A stretch of DNA of 64,000 nucleotides from Bacillus solitudinis (lineage in GTDB: Bacteria > Bacillota > Bacilli > Bacillales > Bacillaceae_D): assembly GCF_002797395.1 (NCBI RefSeq), contig NZ_KZ454943.1:983325-1047324 (forward strand), in the 5' to 3' direction. Under the pieces are notes generated by a model. The model was not told where the DNA came from and searched no databases. It saw only the letters and a list, made by a program, of their open reading frames with translations. The first letter of the stretch is position 1, and every line of letters starts with the position of its first letter. Below are positions 19,490 to 28,881 of this stretch, piece by piece. A program made the position numbers and the translations under genes.

Positions 19490-19690
19490 TCCAAAGGATA
19501 TTAACGGATCAAAGCAATTGTGCTACCGGGCACTCATGACGAGCTCCCTTCATTTCATAAAAAAGAAGCGTAAGCATAATGCGCCCACGCTTCGGTCATT
19601 TGTAAAAAATGAATCCCATCAAACCTGCCAACTGCTATCGCGTCAATCAGGTGAGAAGCGGGCGCTTCTTCTTGCTTTGTGTCCACTATT
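19490..19690 (-). promoter_or_regulatory. L20 leader of infC-rpmI-rplT
   Basis: The minus strand carries the ribosomal L20 leader layout. GTGGACACAAAGCAAGAAGA, GCGCCCGCTTCTCACCTG and GGCAGGTTTGATGGGATTC are followed by a terminator whose arms GAAGCGTGGGCG and GCTTACGCTTC end in TTTTTT (about 19562-19598). L20 binding to this structure promotes termination in B. subtilis. Confidence 0.88.
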
Positions 19691-19703
19691 AAATTACTAG
19701 ATC

Positions 19704-19733
19704 ACTATAACATAACCATTTGAAAGGTGTCAA
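19704..19733 (-). promoter_or_regulatory. Sigma-A promoter of the infC operon
   Basis: A perfect TTGACA (19728-19733) lies 18 bases from TATAGT (19704-19709) on the minus strand, just upstream of the L20 leader. Confidence 0.85.
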
Positions 19734-19819
19734 CTAAAGTTAAGGCGACTAGAACAGTGTAGCGAACATTTTCTAATATTGCAATGGTCATTTTAAAATA
19801 AGGGTGAATTTTGTTCAAA

Positions 19820-21754
19820 TTATTTTTTTATTTCTTCTTTCACTTGGTTGATAAAACTTAATAATTCAAGTGAATTTGACTCCTGCTCCCCGTATTTACG
19901 AATATTTACAGCTTCAGCTTCCATTTCCTTATCACCAAGAACAAGCATATAAGGGATTTTTTGCATTTGCGCTTCTCGAATCTTGTATCCGATTTTTTCG
20001 TCTCGTTCATCAATTTCAACTCGAACGCCCTCTGCTTGCAAAGCTTCTCTTACCTTTTTTGCATAGTCAAGATGTACTTCAGGCGAAACTGGGATAACTT
20101 GCACTTGAACAGGAGCCAGCCAAGTTGGGAATGCTCCTTTATACTCCTCAAGTAAAAATGCAACAAACCGTTCCATTGTTGAAACGACCCCTCGGTGGAC
20201 AACGACTGGACGATGCTGTTGGCCATCTTCCCCAACATACGTTAGGTCAAAGCGTTCAGGTAATAAGAAATCAAGTTGTACAGTGGAGAGAGTCTCATCT
20301 TTACCTAGAGCTGTTCGAACTTGAACATCTAACTTTGGTCCGTAGAACGCAGCTTCTCCTTCTGCTTCGTAATATTCAACATCTCCTAACTCATTCATCG
20401 CATCTTTTAGCATGCTTTGTGCCTTATCCCACATCGCGTCATCATCAAAATACTTCTCTTTATCCTCAGGATCGCGGTATGAAAGACGGAATTTGTAACT
20501 TTCTAACCCGAAGTCTTTATAGACTTCACGTATCAAATGCACCACGCGTAAGAACTCTTCTTTGATTTGGTCCGGTCTACAGAAAATGTGCGCATCATTT
20601 AAAGTCATACCACGTACTCGTTGTAAACCTGATACCGCACCGGACATTTCATAACGGTGCATCATCCCAAGTTCAGCTATGCGTAAAGGTAATTGTCGAT
20701 AGCTTCTCATATCTTGCTTGTACACCATCATGTGATGGGGACAGTTCATGGGACGCAAAACAAATTCCTCATTGTCACGTTCCATCACCGGGAACATATC
20801 ATCCTTATAATGCTCCCAATGTCCAGAGGTCTTATACAATTCCGCACTTCCGAGAATCGGTGTATACACATGTTGATAGCCTAAGCGTTCCTCTTTATCA
20901 ACAATGTATCGTTCAATAATGCGTCGAACTGTTGCTCCTTTTGGTAACCAGAGCGGCAAACCTTGACCTACCTTCTGAGACAACGCAAAAATCCCAAGTT
21001 CTTTTCCTAACTTACGGTGATCACGTTCCTTTGCTTCTTCTAACAAGCGCAAATGTTCATCCAAGTCCGCTTTCTTAAAGAAGGCTGTCCCATAAATCCG
21101 TTGAAGCATTTTGTTCTTACTATCACCACGCCAGTATGCACCTGCTAAACTTAATAGCTTAAACTCTTTAATTTTGTTTGTAGAAGGAATGTGGACCCCT
21201 CGGCATAAGTCAAAGAATTCACCTTGCTCATAAATCGTTAATGTTTCTCCTGCAGGAATCGCTTCAATTAACTCAAGCTTATATTCATCACCAATTTCTT
21301 GAAACTTCTTTCTGGCTTCTTCTCTCGGTAGTTCGATACGAATCACATCAAGATTCTCCGAAATGATTTTCTTCATTTCCTTTTCTATTTTCGGAAGATC
21401 TTCTGCTGTAATCGATTCCTCTGAATCGATATCATAGTAGAAACCACCTTCAATTACTGGTCCGACACCCAGCTTCACGTTTTTGAATAATCGTTTAACC
21501 GCTTGTGCCATTAAGTGAGCCGAACTATGTCGAACGATTTCAAGGGCCTCCTCAGAATCCTGAGTAACGATTGCAACAGAACCATCTTCTGTAATCGGAG
21601 TACGTAAATCAATGAGATCATTGTTTACCTTTCCAGCTAACGCCTTTTTCTTCAAGCCTGGACTAATCGATGCTGCAATGTCTTCTGTTGTAGTTCCTTT
21701 TGGAAACTCCTTGATCGTACCATCAGGAAAAGTCATTTTGATTATTTCAGCCAT
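19820..21754 (-). CDS. thrS: Threonyl-tRNA synthetase
   Basis: Class II synthetase of 644 residues. It has a TGS domain (about 4-65), the SAD editing domain near 70-230 ([25 protein letters not shown]), the catalytic core with motif 2 ([17 protein letters not shown]) and zinc ligands in [11 protein letters not shown], and a C-terminal anticodon-binding domain from about 540. AAGGAG lies eight bases before the ATG at 21754; a GTG three codons earlier overlaps the ribosome site and is less likely. Expression is under a T-box leader. Confidence 0.97.
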   Translation of the reverse strand: MAEIIKMTFPDGTIKEFPKGTTTEDIAASISPGLKKKALAGKVNNDLIDLRTPITEDGSVAIVTQDSEEALEIVRHSSAHLMAQAVKRLFKNVKLGVGPVIEGGFYYDIDSEESITAEDLPKIEKEMKKIISENLDVIRIELPREEARKKFQEIGDEYKLELIEAIPAGETLTIYEQGEFFDLCRGVHIPSTNKIKEFKLLSLAGAYWRGDSKNKMLQRIYGTAFFKKADLDEHLRLLEEAKERDHRKLGKELGIFALSQKVGQGLPLWLPKGATVRRIIERYIVDKEERLGYQHVYTPILGSAELYKTSGHWEHYKDDMFPVMERDNEEFVLRPMNCPHHMMVYKQDMRSYRQLPLRIAELGMMHRYEMSGAVSGLQRVRGMTLNDAHIFCRPDQIKEEFLRVVHLIREVYKDFGLESYKFRLSYRDPEDKEKYFDDDAMWDKAQSMLKDAMNELGDVEYYEAEGEAAFYGPKLDVQVRTALGKDETLSTVQLDFLLPERFDLTYVGEDGQQHRPVVVHRGVVSTMERFVAFLLEEYKGAFPTWLAPVQVQVIPVSPEVHLDYAKKVREALQAEGVRVEIDERDEKIGYKIREAQMQKIPYMLVLGDKEMEAEAVNIRKYGEQESNSLELLSFINQVKEEIKK

Positions 21755-21790
21755 CACGTTCACTCCTTCTGTTTAAGTTTATTTTCGCAC

Positions 21791-22053
21791 AAAAAAACAC
21801 CCATCCCTCCAAAAAAAGGGACGAGTGTGTTCGTGGTTCCACCCTTGTTGATAGCATCAGCTATATCTCATCATACAAATAACGGTTGCGCTCCGGCTTC
21901 AGATAATCCACATCGCTGTGTTTCCCTGTCGCAGTTCAAAGGTGGTAAGATCATTAATCAAGCTAAGGAGCTCCCAGCATTTGCTCCCCTCTCTGAAAAC
22001 TTTTCTAACGTCTCATGTCCTCGTCAATACTTTTTGTGTTGTATTTACTGATA
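21791..22053 (-). promoter_or_regulatory. T-box leader (tRNA-Thr) of thrS
   Basis: The T-box AAGGGTGGAACCACG lies at about 21832-21846 on the minus strand. It is followed by the terminator arms ACACTCGTCCCT and AGGGATGGGTGT with a run of T. Stem I elements (AGAGAGGGGAGC ... GCTGGGAGCTCC) lie upstream. Uncharged tRNA-Thr is the expected effector from the gene controlled. Confidence 0.92.
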
Positions 22054-22059
22054 TGTAGT

Positions 22060-22088
22060 ATTATATGGAGCCGAGATTAGAAAATCAA
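22060..22088 (-). promoter_or_regulatory. Sigma-A promoter of the thrS leader
   Basis: TTGATT (22083-22088) and TATAAT (22060-22065) are 17 bases apart on the minus strand, directly before the T-box leader. Confidence 0.85.
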
Positions 22089-22102
22089 GAGGTCATTAAA
22101 AT

Positions 22103-22966
22103 TTAACTTAAATCTTGCTCATAGGCTTTAAGTGGAAAAAGTTTCATTCTTTCTTGAAAAATAGCTTGAATTGATACGATGACACCATGTTCTTCATCAT
22201 CAGAGAAAACATGGATCATTCTTGGAACCATGCTTACTAGGGGGCTTATAACCATTTCTTCAATTTCAACTTCCTGCTCAAATACAAGTTCCTCTTGTAA
22301 GTGAAATAAAATTTCCTCTCTCGTCAATCTCCGAAAATGAGCATCGTAAAATGAGAAATGTTGATCATGAACAATATATAAAAGATCCATTTTCGGTTTT
22401 TTATACTGAATGTATTGTCGATAATCCTCTATCATATTTTGATATTCTTGCTCAAGCATGTATTCATCGATGGCAATTTCAACACAATCAATTAACATTT
22501 CACCATAATCACGCAATCGAAAGATTAAAAAAGGCTCGTAATAGAAGCTGGTCTCTTCCTCAAGATGCTTTGAAAATGCATCATAAATAAAAGAATGCCG
22601 ATTAAAAAAAGGCAGTAATGATGGTAAATCGGTTCGATCACCTTCAAGAATGGAGCGAGCTATTGTTAGAATTTGTTTCTGTTCCTCCCGATCCGTGAAG
22701 TAAAACAGCGTCTCAATGATATCTAGAAGCCATTCTTCCTCTTTCGTATTAATCACGTGCTCCGTTAACACGGATGTCAAGAGTGGATGAAAGGAATCAT
22801 AAAAGTCTACATAATCATTTTTATAGTTTACAAGAATTGTTGACCCCCCACTTGATTCCACCACTCCATCCAATCCAAGTGGAGCATATTTACGCATATA
22901 CCCTCTCAGCTGTTCAAATAGCTGACGACAATCATACTCTTCTTCAAAATGAATTGATATCAACAC
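22103..22966 (-). CDS. ytxC: Sporulation-associated protein YtxC
   Basis: Protein of 287 residues matching the YtxC family, which is found in spore formers next to thrS. It is acidic and rich in Phe/Tyr, with no signal peptide or membrane span (LISIHFEEEYDCRQLFEQL at the N-terminus). Biochemical role is unknown. The start is GTG (22966), five bases after GGAGG, or the next codon TTG (22963) at eight bases. Nothing resembling a terminator separates it from the thrS promoter. Confidence 0.8.
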   Translation of the reverse strand: MLISIHFEEEYDCRQLFEQLRGYMRKYAPLGLDGVVESSGGSTILVNYKNDYVDFYDSFHPLLTSVLTEHVINTKEEEWLLDIIETLFYFTDREEQKQILTIARSILEGDRTDLPSLLPFFNRHSFIYDAFSKHLEEETSFYYEPFLIFRLRDYGEMLIDCVEIAIDEYMLEQEYQNMIEDYRQYIQYKKPKMDLLYIVHDQHFSFYDAHFRRLTREEILFHLQEELVFEQEVEIEEMVISPLVSMVPRMIHVFSDDEEHGVIVSIQAIFQERMKLFPLKAYEQDLS

Positions 22967-23417
22967 ATACTCCTCCTAACCCTCTAAAAGAAAAAATCCT
23001 CTATGTTTGCTTCCTCATGCAGTCTTGTTCAGACAGGCTCTAATTCCATCCTATGCTTGTAGGAAGAAAACATGATAGAAAAGTTGGGGGATTTCATTGT
23101 AGATAAAGTTAGATTCAAAATTGACCTATTTTAGTGAACAAACTAAGAATAATAAGCATTAATCCACTTTTTTCTTCAACTCTTTGACGAGCTTTCCTTG
23201 CCTTTACGCGCAATAACTGATTAGACTGCAAGAAATATCAGAAGTAACACCCTGTTTATAGTGTTATACGGTTTTCACCTTAAATTCTTTGTATTTGAGT
23301 AGCTAAAATCTACAAGTTGCTTTTAAATTATGGTGCTTTATCTTTATTGTGCAGGCAGTGAGCAACAAAACGAATACACTATGATTATCAGATAAAGGTC
23401 AAAAGGAGGTCAATCAA
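22967..23417. other. Gene-free stretch between ytxC and the LytTR pseudogene
   Basis: About 450 bases of AT-rich DNA with no supported frame on either strand. A short inverted repeat (GTAACAC / GTGTTAT, near 23245-23267) is present. No clear promoter for the downstream pseudogene was recognised. Confidence 0.6.
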
Positions 23418-23872
23418 TTGAAAGTATCATTCGATATCAGCAGTGAGTACGGAGAGACGATCGTGACAATTCGTTGTTAAGAAGTGGATGACTCAATTAA
23501 AGAGATTTGATTACATGAAAGGACAAGAAACCGAATTTATTGTCGGCAAAAAAGGCGACATGCAGCATATATTAAAGCCTGTCGATATACATTATTTTCA
23601 TGCAAAAGGGGATGCTGTGCTTGCGGTGACGCCAGAAGGAGCATTCAAATTAAAAGAAAAACGATACGAACTCGAACAGTTCCTACCTTCCAAACGATTT
23701 GTTCGTCTGTCAAAATCGGTTATTGCCAACCTCTATGAGTTAAGCCGTTTCGAAGCATCTTTCAACGGGACGCTCTGTGTTCATTTTAAATCGGGGGGTA
23801 AAAGAGTACGTTTCAAGACATTACGTTAATGCAATTAAAGAGACTTTAAAAATGGATAGGAGGAAAAACTAA
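23418..23872 (+). pseudogene. Decayed LytTR-domain transcription regulator
   Basis: A TTG start at 23418 follows AAGGAGGT by seven bases and encodes MKVSFDISSEYGETIVTIRC, then meets TAA at 23478. The residues after that stop (EVDDSIKEI) continue the family sequence in the same frame until TGA at 23508. The main LytTR body (YMKGQETEFIVGKKGD ... FVRLSKSVIANLYEL) is in the +1 frame. A third lesion, one extra A in the run at 23800-23803, diverts the C-terminus; removing it gives KEYVSRHYVNAIKETLK and a stop whose TAATG overlaps the next gene. One nonsense codon and two frameshifts argue for a pseudogene rather than a single sequencing error. The family usually regulates its DUF3021 partner. An internal ATG could still yield a 113-residue fragment. 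Confidence 0.85.
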
Positions 23873-24282
23873 TGGAAACCTTTTTATTTAGAAGTATGAT
23901 AGGTATCTTTTTCGGTGCATTTATTGCCGTAATCACAACAAATATTGTCGTCTATTTCGGCGGACAACATATACTTGATGGGGAAATTTTTCTTAAGAAC
24001 TCTCTTGGTACCATTTTTTGCGGTTGGTTCTTCACAGTATCACCACTTTATTTTGAGATAAAAACACTCAGCTTGCCAAAGCAGACAGCCCTGCACTTTA
24101 TTACGGTTACTGTTCCCTACTTCATCTTATCGTTTAGTATAGGGTGGATACCATTTGATATGAAAAGCGTCCTTCTTTCAATTGCATTCTTTCTTGTCGT
24201 CTATGTCATCATATGGTTTAGTTTCTACCTCTATTTTAAAAATGAAGCTAAAAAATTAAATGAAAATCTGCGAAACCTCTGA
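23872..24282 (+). CDS. DUF3021 membrane protein
   Basis: Four-span membrane protein of 136 residues (spans near 5-27, 42-60, 75-95 and 100-125) in the DUF3021 family, which is nearly always encoded after a small LytTR regulator. The ATG overlaps the stop of the restored LytTR frame (TAATG), and TAGGAGG lies upstream. Its reading frame is intact although the regulator is broken. Function is unknown; the pair is thought to form an autoregulatory membrane-protein/regulator unit. Confidence 0.8.
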   Translation: METFLFRSMIGIFFGAFIAVITTNIVVYFGGQHILDGEIFLKNSLGTIFCGWFFTVSPLYFEIKTLSLPKQTALHFITVTVPYFILSFSIGWIPFDMKSVLLSIAFFLVVYVIIWFSFYLYFKNEAKKLNENLRNL

Positions 24283-24353
24283 TGACATCTTCGAAAATGA
24301 CGTCATTGGAGAGAGATTTTAATTTAAATACACAAAGACCTAGCTAATGCTGA

Positions 24354-24530
24354 AAGGGCACGGAAAAAGGTCGACTTTTCCTTTTTCCGTGCCCTCTTAG
24401 TAATGCGCGGATCCGTTGCCCGGTTTTGAAAAGCCTTGCTATGAGTGGTTTTTTCATAGCAAGGCGCGCAACGAGTGAAGCCATTCATACCTACTCGAAA
24501 TGTTTTCAAAGGGTTTTTCAGTGGCCTCGA
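24354..24530 (+). repeat. Dispersed palindromic repeat, copy B
   Basis: Begins with a terminator-like hairpin (GGGCACGGAAAAAGG / CCTTTTTCCGTGCCC), then TAATGCGCGGATCCGTTGCC, then the hairpin GCCTTGCTATGAGTGG / TCATAGCAAGGC, GCGCAACGAGTGAAGCCATT, and ends GGGTTTTTCAGTGGCC. It is the most complete copy with intact stems and lies between the convergent DUF3021 and mqnC genes. Confidence 0.85.
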
Positions 24531-24592
24531 CTTTCACCTTTTTTAGTGGCTTCCTAATCGCTAAGTTTTTGTTTACTCTCTATCTACTTTTA

Positions 24593-25705
24593 TTAGTTTT
24601 GCATGACAAAATCTTTTTCTGCAGTTTCTTCACCATCAAAGCGACGAACAATTTCGTACTTTGTGTTCCGTTGCGCTGGAACTTTTCCTGCTTCACGAAT
24701 TAATTTAAGAATTTCATTTGTGTTCACTTTATGTGTCGTTCCAGCTGCAGACACGACGTTCTCTTCCATCATCGTGCTTCCAAAATCATTACAGCCGTAT
24801 TCAAGTGACTTCTTCCCTACCTCAGGTCCCATTGTTACCCAAGAGGATTGGAAATTCTCAATATTATCTACAAAAATACGTGAAATGGCGACATTCTTTA
24901 AATAATCACGTGGTGTGAGTTTTTTCGTTTTATACATTCCTGTGTTCTCTGGTTGAAATAACCAGGAAATATAGGCCGTAAAGCAATTTGTTTCATCTTG
25001 AGCGTCACGAACCCGTTGCATATGAAGCGCACGCTCTTCGAATGATTCACCAAAGCCAATGACCATCGTAGCGGACCCGTGCATCCCAACTTTCTTCGAT
25101 ACCTTCATCGCATCGATCCATTGCTCCCACGTTACCTTTAAACGGCTCACACGCAATCTCGTTTCTTCTGTTAAGATTTCTGCACCTCCACCAGGCATAC
25201 TGTCAAGCCCTGCCTGATGCAGCTCTGTAAGTACTTCCTCTAGCGATAGCCCTGATACCTCAACGATCTTCCATATTTCAGCAGGAGAGAACGAATGCAT
25301 CCAAATACCAGGAAAACGTTTTTTTATATTACGTAATAAGTCTGTATAGTACGACAAAGGGAGATTTGGATTGGTTCCACCTTGCATGAGGATTTCCGTT
25401 CCACCAACGTCCATTGTTTCTTGGATTTTTTGATAGATAACGTCATCTTCTAATACATAGCCTTCCTTACTACCAGGTGACCGATAAAATGCACAAAAGC
25501 GACAATACGTATCACAAAAATTTGTATAGTTAACATTGCGACCGATCACGAATGTTGTAATTGGTTCTGGATGCCATCTTTTCATAATTTTATTGGCAGC
25601 CTCACCCATTTTCTCAACTTCATCGCTTTCGTAAAGCTTGACGGCATCCTCCATTGAAATCCGCTCGCCATTCACCGCTCGTTCAAGAATAGGATTGATG
25701 CTCAT
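24593..25705 (-). CDS. mqnC: Cyclic dehypoxanthine futalosine synthase MqnC (radical SAM)
   Basis: Radical SAM enzyme that converts dehypoxanthine futalosine to the cyclic product in the futalosine route to menaquinone. The 370-residue product has the cluster motif CDTYCRFCAFY near 64-74, followed by MQGGTNPNLPLSYY near 110 and the MHSFSPAEI segment typical of MqnC/CofH. GGGGG stands six bases before the ATG at 25705. The other mqn genes are not in this window. MqnE and CofH are related alternatives, but the EILMQGGTNP region and the length favour MqnC. Confidence 0.9.
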   Translation of the reverse strand: MSINPILERAVNGERISMEDAVKLYESDEVEKMGEAANKIMKRWHPEPITTFVIGRNVNYTNFCDTYCRFCAFYRSPGSKEGYVLEDDVIYQKIQETMDVGGTEILMQGGTNPNLPLSYYTDLLRNIKKRFPGIWMHSFSPAEIWKIVEVSGLSLEEVLTELHQAGLDSMPGGGAEILTEETRLRVSRLKVTWEQWIDAMKVSKKVGMHGSATMVIGFGESFEERALHMQRVRDAQDETNCFTAYISWLFQPENTGMYKTKKLTPRDYLKNVAISRIFVDNIENFQSSWVTMGPEVGKKSLEYGCNDFGSTMMEENVVSAAGTTHKVNTNEILKLIREAGKVPAQRNTKYEIVRRFDGEETAEKDFVMQN

Positions 25706-25799
25706 TTGTAACCCCCACAATCTATCAAAATAGAATAGCTTTATCGTAACACAGAAACTGTTTACAGCAAAGGAAAGCCTACTCTTTTACAGTTTCTGT

Positions 25800-26732
25800 T
25801 TAATGACGAGAACGTCGATTTTTCCCCTTAACAAATACAGGGTCAGTGTAATGTTTTATTCTTTCCATAATTCGCTTTGCCTTTAGTTCTTCGATGCCAC
25901 TTTTATCAGTGTAAGATAGATGATGTTCTAACTCCGTATAATCATAGTTTGAGGTAAATAGGGTAGGTAATTTCTCAAGCATTCTATGCTGTAAAATAGC
26001 GCCAAGAACATCATCTCGTATCCAACTTGAAATTGATTCAGCTCCTATATCATCGAGAATTAATACCTGTGCCTTTTTCACTAAGTCAATTTTTTCTTGG
26101 AATGTACCGTCACCAATTGATTGTTTCATTTCCCTAAAAAAGTCAGGTGTATAAACAATTAACGTTTCTACGCCTCGATCCTTTAATTCATTCGCAATTG
26201 CGCCCATAATATAGGTTTTCCCCACTCCAAACATACCGAAAAAGTAAAGGCCTTGGCCGTCCTCTCCTGGTTTTGCATGTAAAGCAAACTCTAGAGCAGT
26301 CGCACTTGCTTCTTCACGCTCCGAATCAAGATCAATGGCGTCAAATCGTGCTTCTAAAATCTCCTTTGGAATGTAAAGAGATTTAATTAATTGTCTTTGT
26401 TGCTTAAGCTGATCTTCTTTCTTTTTCACGTCACAAGTAGAATAGTTTATATTAATATGACCTCGTTCAACAAACAACTCTGGCTGAAATCCTTGCATTA
26501 AATTCGGACATTTTTTTAAACCAGGACATTTTGAACAATGTTGTTGTTCTTTCTTAAATTCATAAAGCTTAATCATACCTTGCTCAATCATACTTTCAGT
26601 CACGTTGGGTACAGTTGAAAGGAATTGATGTACAAATGGGTCTGTAAGTACATCTCGCTTTGCTTCCTCTAACCTCTCCTGAACACGGCTAGTTTTTGAC
26701 CATTGCTTTAATGCTGATTGAATCGACTCCAT
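25800..26732 (-). CDS. dnaI: Primosomal protein DnaI (helicase loader ATPase)
   Basis: AAA+ protein that loads the replicative helicase DnaC with DnaB and DnaD in Bacillus. The 310-residue product has an N-terminal zinc-binding region (CSKCPGLKKCPN near 61-72), the Walker A GMFGVGKTYIMGA near 166-178, Walker B VLILDDIGAES and sensor TSNYDYTELEHHL. The ATG directly follows the dnaB stop (TAA-ATG), so the two are coupled. An 11-bp inverted repeat (ACAGAAACTGT/ACAGTTTCTGT) follows the stop but lacks a T run. Confidence 0.95.
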   Translation of the reverse strand: MESIQSALKQWSKTSRVQERLEEAKRDVLTDPFVHQFLSTVPNVTESMIEQGMIKLYEFKKEQQHCSKCPGLKKCPNLMQGFQPELFVERGHININYSTCDVKKKEDQLKQQRQLIKSLYIPKEILEARFDAIDLDSEREEASATALEFALHAKPGEDGQGLYFFGMFGVGKTYIMGAIANELKDRGVETLIVYTPDFFREMKQSIGDGTFQEKIDLVKKAQVLILDDIGAESISSWIRDDVLGAILQHRMLEKLPTLFTSNYDYTELEHHLSYTDKSGIEELKAKRIMERIKHYTDPVFVKGKNRRSRH

Positions 26733-28184
26733 TTACATCTCCCCCTTCTGCTCTTTCCGACGCTTTCTTTCTTCCATCATTACTTCAAAACGTTGCTTTG
26801 CATCCGATTGACCTTGAGATGGAACTTGTTCTTCTCTTCGGTCTATCGAATGTTTTTCTATTTCTTGTTTCTTTTTTTCTTCAATTAACCATTTAGGAAG
26901 TGTGTCTTTTCTAGGGTTCTTCGCTTTTCTTTGTGGCTGCTTCTTCTCACCGGCTAGTTGGACAACCTTTTCTTTCTTTAGCTTTTCTTCCAAGGCTAAA
27001 CCCATCGCTGCCGTAACAGTCTTGACTTTTTTCCTAGACCAATGTCCAGCAATTTTATCAACAAATGCTTTAGGTAGCTTCATATCATGCTGCCAAAGCA
27101 CATAATCAAGTAAAACATTCACGACACCTGGGAGTAATTGAAAATCCAAAATTAAACCTTCAATTATTTTCACATCTGCTGGAGCAACCATTGACCCGTT
27201 AGAACGAATTTCAAGTAATGTTAATGGCGGCGTCGTTTCATAGAATCTTATCGTTTTTTCTTCTTCTGACGTCGGTTCCTTTAGCGCCATTGTTTGATGC
27301 TCGGGTGGATGCGTTCTAAGCGATAGAGAAGGCGGTTCAGAACCATGCTCTAGCTTGTACCATTCCTGTGCCTTCTTACGCAATTCCGAAATATCCACTT
27401 TATCATCATGAAGTGCAGCTTGTTGAACAATACGACTCATTTCAAGTGGCTCGATTCGATAAACAAACGCCAATCGGATAATTGCATCTTTAACTGGTAA
27501 TGTCAGCACATGTTCTGGGATAACAAAAGATGATAAATCATGCTTTAACAATTCAAAGTCAAAATCACCCGTGAACGCCAAATCACGTTCCTTCTTTCTA
27601 GATAAAAGTTCTTTGTCTTCTTCAAGTCGCAGCCCTTCACTTGTTTCCGATTGAAGATTTGATACAATTTCCGAATGATGAAGGGATGTATAAACCTCAT
27701 CAAAAGAGTACGTTAACTCCACATAATCCTCACGAGAAACCTTCTCTGCTACGAAGCGCTCACGAAGTTGTCGATATTGGTTCTTTCCGAGTCTATTGAA
27801 CAAATACACACTCAACACATCATTTTCAAAAAATTGCTGAGGTGACATAGGGGGCTGCAATTCATATAAATAAACAGATGTCTCTTCCTCTTTCTTCTTA
27901 AACGTTTTTAATAAACCAATCGCTTCGAGCTTTTTTCTTTCTTCAAAAATCGTTTGCAGATCTCCCCCCATCATGAGCATAAGCTGACGGTGCGTTTGTT
28001 CTTTTCCCCAATATTGATCTTGTTCAAGCTGTGACCATAATGTCATATACAAGCTATAAGCAAATGCACCTGTTAAAGGTTGATAAAGCAAAGCTAATAC
28101 TTGCCGATCCACATCGGTTAAATAGTCCGCTGAACGAATTGTTAATCGATCTACTGGTAGAAGTTCTTTCCAATGCCAGCTCAT
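26733..28184 (-). CDS. dnaB: Replication initiation/membrane attachment protein DnaB
   Basis: Gram-positive DnaB (not the helicase) acts with DnaD and DnaI in helicase loading at oriC and in restart. The 483-residue product has the N-terminal winged-helix-like domain (LTDVDRQVLALLYQPLTGAFAYSLYM) and a C-terminal DnaD-like domain near 320-400 (LTLLEIRSNGSMVAPADVKIIEGLI), followed by a charged Lys/Glu-rich tail. The first ATG of the frame (28190) touches GGAGGT, so the second (28184), seven bases away, is chosen. Confidence 0.93.
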   Translation of the reverse strand: MSWHWKELLPVDRLTIRSADYLTDVDRQVLALLYQPLTGAFAYSLYMTLWSQLEQDQYWGKEQTHRQLMLMMGGDLQTIFEERKKLEAIGLLKTFKKKEEETSVYLYELQPPMSPQQFFENDVLSVYLFNRLGKNQYRQLRERFVAEKVSREDYVELTYSFDEVYTSLHHSEIVSNLQSETSEGLRLEEDKELLSRKKERDLAFTGDFDFELLKHDLSSFVIPEHVLTLPVKDAIIRLAFVYRIEPLEMSRIVQQAALHDDKVDISELRKKAQEWYKLEHGSEPPSLSLRTHPPEHQTMALKEPTSEEEKTIRFYETTPPLTLLEIRSNGSMVAPADVKIIEGLILDFQLLPGVVNVLLDYVLWQHDMKLPKAFVDKIAGHWSRKKVKTVTAAMGLALEEKLKKEKVVQLAGEKKQPQRKAKNPRKDTLPKWLIEEKKKQEIEKHSIDRREEQVPSQGQSDAKQRFEVMMEERKRRKEQKGEM

Positions 28185-28222
28185 TCTCATACCTCCTTCA
28201 TGCCAACAATCGTTTTTCAGGT

Positions 28223-28260
28223 AAAAAAGAGCTTGCAGCGCCGTGCGCCTTAAGCTCTTA
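28223..28260 (-). terminator. Terminator after nrdR
   Basis: TAAGAGCTTAAGGCGC and GCGCTGCAAGCTCTT pair on the minus strand and are followed by TTTTT. It lies between nrdR and dnaB, so dnaB-dnaI need partial readthrough or their own promoter. Confidence 0.85.
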
Positions 28261-28264
28261 TTCT

Positions 28265-28720
28265 TTAGCTTTTATTCATTAGCTCTGTTAATTCTTTAAT
28301 AAAGACATTAATATCCTTAAATTGTCGATAAACCGAAGCAAAACGAACGTAAGCCACATCGTCCACATTGGCTAGCCTTTCCATGACCAATTCTCCAACA
28401 TCATGACTATTCACTTCATTTTTCCCTTTGCCTCTAAGCTCTCTTTCAACATCATTGACAATTTTTTCTAATGTTTCCAAAGAGACCGGTCTCTTTTCGC
28501 AAGCACGAATTAAACCACGTAATATTTTATCTCGACTAAATTCTTGTCTAGTTCCGTCCTTTTTCTCGACAATAAGCGGCACTTCTTCAACCATTTCAAA
28601 TGTCGTAAATCGGTGGTTACAGGACTCACATTCTCTTCTCCGACGAATGGATCGTCCTTCATGACTTGGTCTTGAATCAAGGACCTTGGTTCCATTATAA
28701 TGACAAGCTGGACATCGCAT
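28265..28720 (-). CDS. nrdR: Transcriptional repressor NrdR
   Basis: Nucleotide-sensing repressor of ribonucleotide reductase genes. The 151-residue product has an N-terminal zinc ribbon ([18 protein letters not shown] ... [12 protein letters not shown]) and an ATP-cone ([29 protein letters not shown]). The length matches the family. Adjacent dnaB-dnaI is the usual Bacillus order. Confidence 0.96.
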   Translation of the reverse strand: MRCPACHYNGTKVLDSRPSHEGRSIRRRRECESCNHRFTTFEMVEEVPLIVEKKDGTRQEFSRDKILRGLIRACEKRPVSLETLEKIVNDVERELRGKGKNEVNSHDVGELVMERLANVDDVAYVRFASVYRQFKDINVFIKELTELMNKS

Positions 28721-28881
28721 CTGACCATCTCCACCTCCTGCACTTTTTCATGTTTGTACAGGTCACGTTCTTCTTTTTCCTAATCTCCATGATATAGAAA
28801 AAGGCGAAGACTGACAAGCACTTCCGACTAAGATTCTAAGGTAGTAAAGGAATGTTTTACCGTTTGTAGTAACGAAAAGGC

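Noticed and set aside
20125-20565. 146-codon plus-strand frame opposite thrS
   Set aside because: Antisense shadow of the threonyl-tRNA synthetase gene with no start signals.
23418-23872. Programmed frameshifting in the LytTR gene
   Set aside because: Besides two shifts there is an in-frame TAA, there is no slippery heptamer with a downstream structure, and family members are encoded in a single frame.
25770-25802. Terminator after dnaI
   Set aside because: An 11-bp inverted repeat is present but the loop is long and no T run follows, so it is mentioned only under dnaI.
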